A DNA stretch of 64,000 nt from Physcousia sp015060555 (GTDB taxonomy: Bacteria > Bacteroidota > Bacteroidia > Bacteroidales > Bacteroidaceae), in contig SUYG01000025.1 in the NCBI GenBank assembly GCA_015060555.1, positions 55,388-119,387 of the forward strand, written 5' to 3'. The notes beneath the pieces are model-generated. The model ran no database searches and was not told the origin of the DNA. It saw nothing but the letters and a program-made list of their open reading frames with translations. Position numbers and translations under genes: made by a program. How positions within the stretch are numbered: the stretch's first letter is position 1; each line of letters starts with the position of its first letter. Of the stretch, positions 43,701 to 50,738 are shown in pieces.

Positions 43701-44593
43701 GCGGCCGACTTCGGATACGAAGTCATATACACCGCCGTACCCGCTATCGGCCAAGAGCCCACGCCGCCGCCCATGCGGTCGCGAATCTCACCGCCGGTGC
43801 CTGTGCTGGCACCGTTGAAGGGCTCTACGGTCGTGGGGAAGTTGTGCGTCTCGGCCTTGATGCTGATGACGCTCTCGATGGGCTTCACGCGGAACCAGTC
43901 GCTGGTAGAGTGGTCGGCGGGTGCGAACTGCTCCACGACGGGTCCTTCGGCGAAGGCCACATTATCTTTATATGCGGAGATGATCTTGTGCGGGTTCTCC
44001 TGTGTCGTGCGCTTGATCATCGCAAAGAGGCTGCTGGGCATCTCCTTGCCGTCGATGATGAAGGTGCCGCCGAAGATCTTGTGGCGGCAGTGTTCGCTGT
44101 TGATCTGTGCGAAGCCGAAGACCTCGGAGTCTGTGAGCTTGCGGCCCAGCTGCCCTTCCACCTTGTGCAGGTATTCAATCTCCTCGGGCGACAAGGCTAA
44201 GCCTTCCTGCTCGTTGTACTCCTCCAAGTTCTCGATGTGCTGGATGGGAGCGGGCTGGATGTTGACTGTGAAGATGTCCTGATCGAGGCCCTTGTAGAGA
44301 CGTTGGAGCATGGGATCATGCTCGGCCTCAGCATTGTCCACCGGGAAATACTCCTCGATGCGCTGAATGCCCTGAATGGCCATGTTCTGCGTGATCTCCA
44401 CAGCGTTGGTGCTCCACGGTGTTATCATCTCGCGGCGGGGACCTACGTAGGTGCCGTCAAGGGTGGTAGCATCAATGAGTGTTGCATCGCCATAGAGCCA
44501 GCATAATTTTTGGATTTCTTCGGGAGTTAACTGATGGTTCGCCTGCGTGGCGATAATCGTTTTTTGCGGGGTTCTAAAGAAAGAAATGGCCAT
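40730..44593 (-). CDS. purL: Phosphoribosylformylglycinamidine synthase, with several foreign in-frame insertions
   Basis: The large-type enzyme converts FGAR to FGAM using glutamine and ATP in purine synthesis. From the ATG at 44593 it has 1287 residues. The catalytic domains (INSEHCRHKIF, KAETHNFPTTVEPFNGASTGTGGEIRD) and the C-terminal glutaminase with Cys in LGICNGCQLMV are present. Three stretches do not belong: residues from 42793-42910 (after VEGLRFF), from 41584-41616 (NHKPSSLNRR), and from 41141-41253 (SNSPRGGED to LPPTGGAGRG), which lies in the glutaminase domain between NGCQLMVELGLL and NTSHKFES. A -7 box at 44624-44631 rules out the longer frame. Confidence 0.95.
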   Translation of the reverse strand: MAISFFRTPQKTIIATQANHQLTPEEIQKLCWLYGDATLIDATTLDGTYVGPRREMITPWSTNAVEITQNMAIQGIQRIEEYFPVDNAEAEHDPMLQRLYKGLDQDIFTVNIQPAPIQHIENLEEYNEQEGLALSPEEIEYLHKVEGQLGRKLTDSEVFGFAQINSEHCRHKIFGGTFIIDGKEMPSSLFAMIKRTTQENPHKIISAYKDNVAFAEGPVVEQFAPADHSTSDWFRVKPIESVISIKAETHNFPTTVEPFNGASTGTGGEIRDRMGGGVGSWPIAGTAVYMTSYPKSAAPRKWLYQTPEQILIKASNGASDFGNKFGQPLITGSVLTFEHEENGEQYGYDKVIMLAGGVGYGTKRDCLKGTPEKGNKIVVVGGDNYRIGLGGGSVSSVDTGRYSSGIELNAVQRANPEMQKRAYNLVRSLCEEDVNPVVSIHDHGSAGHVNCLSELVEECGGLIDMTKLPIGDPTLSSKEIIANESQERMGLLIQEEHIDHVRKIAERERAPLYVVGETTGDAHFAFEQGDGVRPFDLDVAQMFGHSPKTVMVDETVERRYAPVEGLRFFKREASHGAERMDEGGQAQRTINDKPSARPNGTLDSSRALNDALTAVLSLEAVACKDWLTNKVDRSVTGKVARQQCQGELQLPLSDCGVVALDYKGEKGIATALGHAPQAGLADPAAGSVLSVAESLTNIVWAPLAEGLDSVSLSANWMWPCRSQKGEDARLYKAVEALSEFCCALEINVPTGKDSLSMTQKYPDGTKVIAPGTVIVTSGGEVSDIRKVVSPVLADEPKSALYHIDFSFDELRLGGSAYAQSKGKVGSDVPTCTNPEYFRDAFDAVQDCVKKGLLLAGHDISAGGLITTLLEMCFANTKGGLKVNLNNFACEDLTKILFAENPGVVVQVSTKHEEEFKKLMDDAGVGYIYIGVPAKERSLRIRKGDFEETLDIDALRDVWYRPSYLLDTKQSMNGCAAERFKNYKQQPLEWRFAHTINHKPSSLNRRPKAAIIREKGTNGEREMAYSLYLAGFDVKDVMMTDLITGRETLDDIQMIVFCGGFSNSDVLGSAKGWAGAFLYNPKAKSALDRFYARPDTLSLGICNGCQLMVELGLLWPLSNSPRGGEDTLSSGGMVDNIGLAALPPTGGAGRGAAMLHNTSHKFESAFLGLTIPENNSVMLGSLAGSKLGIWVAHGEGKFHLPQPESDYHVVAKYSYDQYPGNPNGSDYSVAGLCSADGRHLAMMPHLERAIFPWQCAYYPADRIKDEVTPWLEAFVNARKWCERAKPQP
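41141..41253. repeat. Composite palindromic element inside purL
   Basis: Outer ends GGCCCCTCTC and GAGAGGGGCC are inverted. Inner hairpins are CTCCCCCC GTG GGGGGGAG and CCTCCCCCC CAC GGGGGGAG, enclosing a core of about 45 bp. Its translation is in frame with PurL. Same design as 60292-60400 and 63062-63170. Confidence 0.85.
41584..41616. repeat. Phrase insertion in purL
   Basis: GGTTGAGG, GGATGAGGG and GGTTTATGGTTTATGG units, translated in frame as about 10 extra residues before RPKAAIIREKG. Confidence 0.65.
42793..42910. repeat. Inverted-arm insertion in purL
   Basis: A GCCGAGCGGA/TCCGCTCGGC inverted repeat and phrase arms GGTTTATCGTTTATGG and CCTTAAACCCTCAACC enclose about 118 bp. It adds about 40 residues in frame between EGLRFF and ALNDALTAVLSLEAVACKDW. 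Confidence 0.65.
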
Positions 44594-44623
44594 GAGTATG
44601 ATGTAAGAATTAGATTTCGGCTG

Positions 44624-44631
44624 CAAAGGTA
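44624..44631 (-). promoter_or_regulatory. -7 box of purL
   Basis: The minus strand reads TACCTTTG, 30 bp before the chosen start. Confidence 0.75.
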
Positions 44632-44675
44632 CATTAAAGCTCTTGGAAAACCAAAAGAAACATCAGAAAGAGAAA

Positions 44676-44715
44676 CGGGGAACAGAGTTTTTTTTGCAAA
44701 AATCTCTGTTCCCCG
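44676..44715 (-). terminator. Hairpin after the DUF5723 gene, likely terminator
   Basis: A 12-bp perfect stem CGGGGAACAGAG/CTCTGTTCCCCG whose loop is itself A- and T-rich; the T tail on the minus strand (TTTCTCTTTC) is imperfect. Confidence 0.6.
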
Positions 44716-44766
44716 AATATTTTTAAGATTCTTTATTCGCTGAGTATATCACTCAGGTGGTAGTCA

Positions 44767-46224
44767 TCAACTGTTAGAAGCTTTCTTAGGCTTGGAGAAC
44801 GGGAAGTTGATGCCAATGGTGAAGTCGGCATTCTTGTTCATGGGGATGTAAGGCTTAGCAACCTTGAAGAAGGTGTGATCCATGCCAATGAAGAAGTTGA
44901 AGCCTACGGGATGGACATTCAGCATCCAACCCATGCAGGGTCCGAAGGTGCCGATACCACCATTGATGTTCATGTCAAACCAGTTGCAGGGAGCATAGTT
45001 GACACTCAGACGCTCCTCGTTCCATGTGTAGTCACCATGGAAGCGGGTGGTGGAGAGCAAGCCAAAACGAATCTTGTCATAAGCCTGGAGTGTGTATTCC
45101 ACGCCAACATTCATGGTAAGGCCAATGCCGTGGGTGGAGCCACCGGTGTTGCCCTTGTTCTCTAAGCGGTAGAGGTCCTGAAGACGGTCGCCGAGGTCAT
45201 CAATCTGGTTGCTGAGCGTCTTGTTGTTCTCGTTGCCATCCTTGACACGGATATTCTGGAAGCCGTCGAAGACAAACTCCTCGCCATTGTTCTCAATGAC
45301 GTGGGTCTCGTCCCAGTGGATGAAACCAAGGTCAATGAAGCTGAGGCTGGCCTTCAAACCGGGAACGAGGTCCTTGAAGTCATAGACAGCACCGAGGTCA
45401 AGGGCAAGGCCAAAGCCACCCAGACCCGGCTTGTCCAACTTGACATCGTCAATGGTGTCGTAGCCATAGCGTTCGCCTGTGGCAGGATCCACCTTCGTGT
45501 TCTTGGTCTCGTCGTTGTATTTTGCATGCTTGCTCAACAGTTCCAAACCGGTAACATTACCCTCCACGCGAGCTTTTGCTGTTGCCCTCCATTCGTTGGG
45601 GCTTTCCAGGTTCATCTGCAAGTCCTGGAGTTCTGCGTTGAGGCGGGCAGCGCCAAAGAGGAACTTCAGTTTACCGCCGACTGTCCAGTTGTCATTGATC
45701 TTATGGCTGTGTCCGAAAGCCACTTCCACGAATGCCTGCGACATAAGGGCTGCGCTACCGATGTTATAGTTCTGGTTCTGGAGGTTCTTCGTCAGGTCAA
45801 AGAGTTCTTTGCCGAAGTGTATACCTGCCATCACACGAAGGTTGATGCCGATGGTGTTATAACCCTTCCATGCTGCAAAGCCACCAGCAAGAACTGGCGT
45901 GCGAACATCGAGGATGAACTTGTTCTTATCATTGATGTTTTTCAGTGCATCAGCGGGAGTCACATCCGGGTGGAGATAGGTGACTGTCTTTCCATTACGG
46001 TTAAAGAAAACGTCGCCGATGCCCAGATTACCCTTCAGGCCTATGTTCAGATTGCCAAGAAGGGGCATAGCCACATAGTTCTGAGGTGCCTGGAATGCGG
46101 GGTTCAGCTCATGACGGTACATGGATCCCTCCATGAAATAGCTGCTACTGAATTGTTGTGCAAAGGCCGGAGCAGTCAGCATGAAAGAGAAAGCGGCCAA
46201 TGTCAGTCTTATAGTTGTTTTCAT
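44767..46224 (-). CDS. DUF5723-type outer-membrane beta-barrel protein
   Basis: From the ATG at 46224 the protein has 485 residues, with a signal peptide ending APAFAQ. The body reads as alternating beta strands with aromatic girdles, starting SSSYFMEGSMYRHELNPAFQ. I recall this as the DUF5723 family, related in pattern to PorV/PorQ/FadL-like barrels of Bacteroidota, function unknown. It begins 53 bp after the 691-residue lipoprotein gene ends and probably shares its transcript. Confidence 0.8.
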   Translation of the reverse strand: MKTTIRLTLAAFSFMLTAPAFAQQFSSSYFMEGSMYRHELNPAFQAPQNYVAMPLLGNLNIGLKGNLGIGDVFFNRNGKTVTYLHPDVTPADALKNINDKNKFILDVRTPVLAGGFAAWKGYNTIGINLRVMAGIHFGKELFDLTKNLQNQNYNIGSAALMSQAFVEVAFGHSHKINDNWTVGGKLKFLFGAARLNAELQDLQMNLESPNEWRATAKARVEGNVTGLELLSKHAKYNDETKNTKVDPATGERYGYDTIDDVKLDKPGLGGFGLALDLGAVYDFKDLVPGLKASLSFIDLGFIHWDETHVIENNGEEFVFDGFQNIRVKDGNENNKTLSNQIDDLGDRLQDLYRLENKGNTGGSTHGIGLTMNVGVEYTLQAYDKIRFGLLSTTRFHGDYTWNEERLSVNYAPCNWFDMNINGGIGTFGPCMGWMLNVHPVGFNFFIGMDHTFFKVAKPYIPMNKNADFTIGINFPFSKPKKASNS

Positions 46225-46277
46225 ATTCGTAGATATTTCAATTTCGTTCAACATTTAACTGGAGCTATCCATTACTA

Positions 46278-48350
46278 TTACTTATCTATAATGGTGACAC
46301 CGCCGTCCACGCCAATGCGGACATTGGTCAGTTTGATATAGGAGGTTGCTCGGAGAGATGCATCAATATTATGGGTGTTCTGGAGAGTAGCCTTCAACTT
46401 GAGGCCATCAAACTGATGCGCAGATTCCTTCAGATAATCATTAATACTGCCCTGTTTGGCCTTTAAGACAAGACGGATGTTGTCAGCTTCCTGACTGCCG
46501 TCGGCATTGGCACGAATCGTCAACGGATTGACAACCTTGTAAGAGCCGCCCGAACGAACCTGCTTGGAAATCTCCATACCATTGATGACATTACCATCCT
46601 TATCGATGGGGGTAGCCTCCAAGAGAGCCTCGAGAGGTATTGTGGTCTTCATCTGAGCCTCGATGATAAGAGCATCAAAAGAAATCTTGTCGAGACCTGA
46701 ACCGAGGTCGATGCCGGTCTCGTCAGAACGATACACCAACTTGAAGTTGGGGCCGAATGTCAGCTTACAGTGGGCCATATAGTCAAACTGAACTTTGTAG
46801 TCTGAGTTGACGGGAAGATCGACACAGTTGTTCAGCTCAACCACCAGGCGGCCATTGTTGCCACCGCCCATGATGGAAAGATGATCAGGCACCTTAACCA
46901 GCAGCTGTTCCAGATTGCTCACCTGAACGGGAGCACCAAAAGTGCTGTTTGCATATTCGCTGGGATATTCGATGTTTTCAAGTTGCTTCACCAAAGGTAC
47001 GACGTATCCATTCTCTTTGCTCAGGAATGAGATGCTCGGCGTTACGCCTTGCTTGGCAATGACAACATCACACGGAGCTGCACCGTTCTTGGGGTAAGAG
47101 GTCATCACCAAATCGCGAACAGTAGCTGTTACGGGCAGGTTGGTGTTCACCTTCAGGAAAAGCTGGGGAGCAGAGAGGTCTAAGCAGACATCATCCTCGG
47201 TGAGGAAGTCGGGGAGGTTATTCAACTGAATGTCATCAATCTTGTCAATGGCGTGGTGAATAGAGCCGGTGAACTTACTGACATATAAGTTATTATCTGA
47301 GGGAGAGACGCTATTCTTGAACTCGCCTCTGCCATCAAATTTTATGGATGTGGGAAGTACCGCACCATAGTTGCCCATAGCAATCTGTACTAAATCAGCC
47401 GCGGACAGCGCATCATAGTTGATGTCCACGTCTGCAACATGCAGGTCACCAAGAATCTTGACCTCGCTCTCCAGCATGTTCACCTTACCCATGTCCTTCA
47501 TAGGAGTAGCACCGGGCTCGAAAGAGAAACAACCGTTGTTGCCCATATATGCACCTTTGAGTTTCAACACGATGTTTGCCTTATTGGTCTTGGCCAATTC
47601 TAAAGGTGCTGTGTCGAAGAGTAATACCTGCTTGTTAGTTTCCAGTTGGGGAGTGGTTTCTATGACGTGGTTCTCCGAGTCTTTCGGATCTTTATCTTTA
47701 TAGTCTGGATGATTGTCATTATAGATAGCTTTTTCGATGTCAAAGCCAAGGGGGAGCTCAATCCTTAGTGTTCCAAAGCGCAGACTCTTGAGCTTTGTGC
47801 CATAATCTTTTACGGTAAGTTTGAAAGTTACCGTCTGGTCGTTCCCCAATGCGATTTCCTTGATATCCAGCACGTCAGCATTAATCTGAGTTGAGCTTTT
47901 TTCATTAAACTTAATCTCTGTCTTTTCTTCAAAAGGATATTCCCACAGAATAACAGCAGGAGCTGGATCTGATACGGGGCTAGGAGCGTATGCCTTTGTC
48001 GAAGCAGGGACATCCTGCCCATAAAGAGAAATATTTTCAAAGCCCTTAATGTTTGGCGATTCAAACTTGATCTCACCGATGTGAATCGTCTGCTCCGTGG
48101 AGGAGCCTCCCTTGTGCAAGTAATAGAAACCATCGGCGGACTCCATCACAGCACCATCGTCTGTCAAAGAGAACAAATTGTTAAGCTGGATATCCTCTGT
48201 ACTACTCGTAGGCAGCATCAGGGAGCCATCTCCAATTTTCACCGTCGTGTCAAGATTTCCAAAATCATAGTCCTTGTCAACGCAAGCTGTTAGCACTAAT
48301 GCGCCTCCGCAGAGGGCTAAGAGCGCCTGTGTTAGAATTTGTTTTCTCAT
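46278..48350 (-). CDS. Large Bacteroidales lipoprotein of unknown function
   Basis: From the ATG at 48350 the protein has 690 residues; the signal peptide ends LTAC with Cys23, then DKDYDFGNLDTTVKIGDG. The mature part is beta-rich without a domain I can name and contains several Ig-like strand patterns near the C-terminus. The upstream extension is rejected because a TATCTTTG box at 48400-48407 overlaps it. Its pairing with the downstream barrel gene suggests a shared outer-membrane role (inference). Confidence 0.8.
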   Translation of the reverse strand: MRKQILTQALLALCGGALVLTACVDKDYDFGNLDTTVKIGDGSLMLPTSSTEDIQLNNLFSLTDDGAVMESADGFYYLHKGGSSTEQTIHIGEIKFESPNIKGFENISLYGQDVPASTKAYAPSPVSDPAPAVILWEYPFEEKTEIKFNEKSSTQINADVLDIKEIALGNDQTVTFKLTVKDYGTKLKSLRFGTLRIELPLGFDIEKAIYNDNHPDYKDKDPKDSENHVIETTPQLETNKQVLLFDTAPLELAKTNKANIVLKLKGAYMGNNGCFSFEPGATPMKDMGKVNMLESEVKILGDLHVADVDINYDALSAADLVQIAMGNYGAVLPTSIKFDGRGEFKNSVSPSDNNLYVSKFTGSIHHAIDKIDDIQLNNLPDFLTEDDVCLDLSAPQLFLKVNTNLPVTATVRDLVMTSYPKNGAAPCDVVIAKQGVTPSISFLSKENGYVVPLVKQLENIEYPSEYANSTFGAPVQVSNLEQLLVKVPDHLSIMGGGNNGRLVVELNNCVDLPVNSDYKVQFDYMAHCKLTFGPNFKLVYRSDETGIDLGSGLDKISFDALIIEAQMKTTIPLEALLEATPIDKDGNVINGMEISKQVRSGGSYKVVNPLTIRANADGSQEADNIRLVLKAKQGSINDYLKESAHQFDGLKLKATLQNTHNIDASLRATSYIKLTNVRIGVDGGVTIIDK

Positions 48351-48399
48351 AGGAACAAAAATTATGATGAATATAATGGTTTTTTTAACTTTCAAGTGC

Positions 48400-48407
48400 C
48401 AAAGATA
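48400..48407 (-). promoter_or_regulatory. -7 box of the lipoprotein/barrel operon
   Basis: The minus strand reads TATCTTTG, 49 bp before the ATG. Confidence 0.7.
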
Positions 48408-48481
48408 TATAGTTTCTATCAATTGACATCATAAAATGTAAAAATCTTCACTATAAGAGAACATTTTTCCTTAAAAAGCAC

Positions 48482-48521
48482 AAAAAAAGGTGTATTTTGT
48501 ACATCCAAAAACACACCTTTT
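48482..48521 (-). terminator. Terminator after the Hsp15-like gene
   Basis: On the minus strand AAAAGGTGT pairs with ACACCTTTT across a 19-base loop and is followed by seven T in total. Confidence 0.75.
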
Positions 48522-48526
48522 ACTTC

Positions 48527-48976
48527 TTATTCTTCGTCGTCATCTAAATCAAAGTCGAAGTCGGAAAAGAATATGGGAATATCACCGGTTTGGGCATCGA
48601 AATCGTCGAGCGCGCGACGGTCCTTCTTGGTGGGGCGCCCTGTGCCGCGGGCACGTCCAACGAAGCCGCTGATGCGGTTCATCTCCAGGAGTTCATACTG
48701 CTCGGGGGGCGTGACATTCTCCAGAATCTCGGGGATGAGCTTGGCGCCCACGCGGTGCTCGATGGCCTGGAGGACTCGGAAGCTGTAGGTGATGGGCGGC
48801 TTGCGGACATCAATGACATCACCGACCTTCACCATTCGTGAGGGCTTCATCTGCACACCGCCGATAGCCACCTGCCCTTTCTTGCAGGCGGCGGCAGCTA
48901 TGCTGCGCGTCTTGAAGATGCGGGCGGCCCAAAGGAATTTGTCGAGACGGGCAGAGGAATGAAGAGTAGTGTTCAT
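48527..48976 (-). CDS. S4-domain RNA-binding protein, Hsp15-like
   Basis: This 149-residue protein has an N-terminal S4 domain: ARLDKFLWAARIFKTRSIAAAACKKGQVAIGG, then VGDVIDVRKPPITYSFRVLQ. It matches heat-shock protein 15, which binds free 50S subunits carrying nascent chains. The C-terminus is acidic (DFDFDLDDDEE). It is downstream of pth but separated by inverted phrase arms that include a possible promoter. Confidence 0.88.
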   Translation of the reverse strand: MNTTLHSSARLDKFLWAARIFKTRSIAAAACKKGQVAIGGVQMKPSRMVKVGDVIDVRKPPITYSFRVLQAIEHRVGAKLIPEILENVTPPEQYELLEMNRISGFVGRARGTGRPTKKDRRALDDFDAQTGDIPIFFSDFDFDLDDDEE

Positions 48977-49095
48977 TGAGTGAAAAGTGAAGGAGTGAAA
49001 AGTGAAAAATAAATGATACCTTTATCAAGTGAAAGAACTAAAGAAACTATTATTTTTCATTCTTTCATTTTTCATTTTTCACTTTTTTATTTAGC
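48977..49095. repeat. AAAGTGAAAAAT inverted phrase arms between Hsp15-like gene and pth
   Basis: The left arm (48979-49012) has GAGTGAAAAGTGAAAAAT units. The right arm (49050-49089) has the complementary TTTTTCATTTTTCACTTTT. A core of about 37 bp between them contains ATACCTTTATC. The right arm codes for the last residues of Pth (NKKVKNEK). Confidence 0.75.
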
Positions 49096-49664
49096 TGATT
49101 CATGGCCATCTGTATGCCGGCGAGGCAGAAGGTCTTGATGGCGGCGGTGGTTTGCTTGGTGCACTCGGGGATGAGGGCTTCCTCCTCGGGGGGTATCTTG
49201 CCGAGGACGAAGTCCACCTGCTGGCCTTTGTAGAAGTCGCTGCCGATGCCGAAGCGCAGACGGGCATACTGCTGTGTGCCGAGGATCTGGGCGATGTGCT
49301 TGAGGCCGTTGTGGCCGGCATCGCTGCCGCCGGGCTTGAGGCGCAGCTGTCCGAAGGGCAGGGCAAGGTCATCGACGCAGATGAGGAGGTGGTCCAGCTC
49401 TATCTTCTCCTGCTGCATCCAGTAGCGCACGGCATTGCCGCTGAGGTTCATGAAGGTGCTGGGCTTGAGGAGGATGAGCTGGCGGCCCTTGACGCTGATG
49501 CGGGTGACGAAGCCGTAGCGCTTGTCCTCCCACACGGTGGGTTTCCCCTTCTCTTCATTGACAGATGCCGCCAGGGCATCTACGACGCGGAAGCCGATGT
49601 TGTGGCGCGTGCCCTCGTAGTCAGGGCCTATGTTGCCGAGGCCCACGATGAGATATTTTTCCAT
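49065..49664 (-). CDS. pth: Peptidyl-tRNA hydrolase
   Basis: From the ATG at 49664 the enzyme has 199 residues: MEKYLIVGLGNIGPDYEGTRHNIGFRVVDAL with Asn10 and the catalytic His20 region, KPSTFMNLSGNAV, DDLALPFGQLRLKPGGSDAGHNGLKHI. It recycles peptidyl-tRNA. An in-frame ATG at 49745 would add MFSFIRKLFAKD followed by residues encoded by the palindromic element at 49667-49710; these are not family-typical, so I prefer 49664, though the longer form may be made. The C-terminal tail comes from a phrase repeat. Confidence 0.94.
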   Translation of the reverse strand: MEKYLIVGLGNIGPDYEGTRHNIGFRVVDALAASVNEEKGKPTVWEDKRYGFVTRISVKGRQLILLKPSTFMNLSGNAVRYWMQQEKIELDHLLICVDDLALPFGQLRLKPGGSDAGHNGLKHIAQILGTQQYARLRFGIGSDFYKGQQVDFVLGKIPPEEEALIPECTKQTTAAIKTFCLAGIQMAMNQLNKKVKNEK

Positions 49665-49666
49665 AG

Positions 49667-49878
49667 GACTCTCCCCCAGCCCCTCCCTATGTGCAGGGAG
49701 GGGAGTAGCATCTTTTGCAAATAGCTTGCGAATGAAAGAAAACATGGCGTCTGGGGAATAATAAAAAATGATTGATTCACTAACGAATGAAGGCGCAAGT
49801 ATTGTTGGTTCCTTGCGCCTCACATAATCTTAGGTATATACTCCCCTCCCTGCTTAGGGAGGGGTTGGGGGTGAGTCT
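49667..49878. repeat. Composite palindromic element between pth and rplY
   Basis: The left arm (49667-49710) is GACTCTCCCCCAGCCCCTCC plus a CCCCTCCCT/AGGGAGGGG hairpin. The right arm (49840-49878) is the same hairpin followed by TTGGGGGTGAGTC. The outer ends are inverted, the core is about 130 bp, and the element fills the gap between rplY and pth almost exactly. Confidence 0.8.
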
Positions 49879-50483
49879 TATGCCTCAGCCTCGTCAGCAG
49901 CGGAAGCAGCGCTACGTGCGTTACGGGTCATCTTGACCTGGCAAACGACAACGCTGGGGCTGGTGACGAGTTCGAGACCTTCGAAGCTGAGTTCGCCAAC
50001 CTTGATGGTCTTACCGAGTTCGAGGTTGGTGACGTCGATATCCAGACGCTCGGGGATGGCGGTGTGGACAGCCTTCACCTTGAGTTTGCGGACGCTGGCA
50101 GCGAGCTTACCACCGGCCTTGACACCTTCTGCGAGACCATTCAACTTGATGGGCACTTCCATCACGATGGGCTTCTCATCGGTGATCTGGTAGAAGTCAA
50201 CGTGGAGCACGTTGTCCTTCACGGGGTGGAACTGAGCCTCCTTGAGGATGGCGAGGCACTGCTGGCCATCAACGTCGAGCTTAACAGTGTAGATGTCGGG
50301 AGAATAGAGGAGCTTGCGGAGCTCGGCCTCGGTAGCGCTGAACGAAACAGCCTGGGGGAGACCTTTCTCATCCTTGAGCTCACCATAGAGGTTGCAGGGA
50401 ATAATGCCCTGCTTACGCAGTTGCTTGGCAGCCTTCTTGCCGCCGGCGACACGTGCTGTGCCTTTGATTTCGATTGTTTTCAT
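49878..50483 (-). CDS. rplY: Large-subunit ribosomal protein bL25 (CTC form)
   Basis: The 201-residue long form has an N-terminal 5S-rRNA-binding domain (MKTIEIKGTARVAGGKKAAKQLRKQGIIPCNLYG) and a C-terminal TL5-like domain (PIKLNGLAEGVKAGGKL, VKAVHTAIPERLDIDVTNLELGKTIKVGEL). It precedes pth, the usual bacterial pairing. A TACCTTTG box at 50578-50585 lies 95 bp upstream. Confidence 0.95.
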   Translation of the reverse strand: MKTIEIKGTARVAGGKKAAKQLRKQGIIPCNLYGELKDEKGLPQAVSFSATEAELRKLLYSPDIYTVKLDVDGQQCLAILKEAQFHPVKDNVLHVDFYQITDEKPIVMEVPIKLNGLAEGVKAGGKLAASVRKLKVKAVHTAIPERLDIDVTNLELGKTIKVGELSFEGLELVTSPSVVVCQVKMTRNARSAASAADEAEA

Positions 50484-50577
50484 TGTTTTTTGAATAATGT
50501 GTTACTCTAAATGAATTTTGCTTCATTCGCCATCACACTTGCTGCCTCTCGACAGGGATGTACTCCGAAAGCGGGCG

Positions 50578-50585
50578 CAAAGGTA
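50578..50585 (-). promoter_or_regulatory. -7 box of rplY-pth
   Basis: The minus strand reads TACCTTTG within GCGCAAAGGTAGTG. Confidence 0.7.
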
Positions 50586-50701
50586 GTGAAAAAGTTTAAA
50601 GTTGATGGTTGAAAGTTGAAAGTTTTTGCTCTTTTGCATCATTTTTTCGTATTTTAGGCCCTTTTGTGCCGTTTTTTACGCTCGCAATAAATAATAATGT
50701 G

Positions 50702-50709
50702 TACCTTTG
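50702..50709 (+). promoter_or_regulatory. -7 box of the 1344-residue protein gene
   Basis: TACCTTTG, 29 bp before the ATG at 50739. Between 50600 and 50640 a TTGAAAGTTGAAAG phrase is also present. Confidence 0.75.
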
Positions 50710-50738
50710 AGGCCAAAATAGACTACACTAACTAAGAT

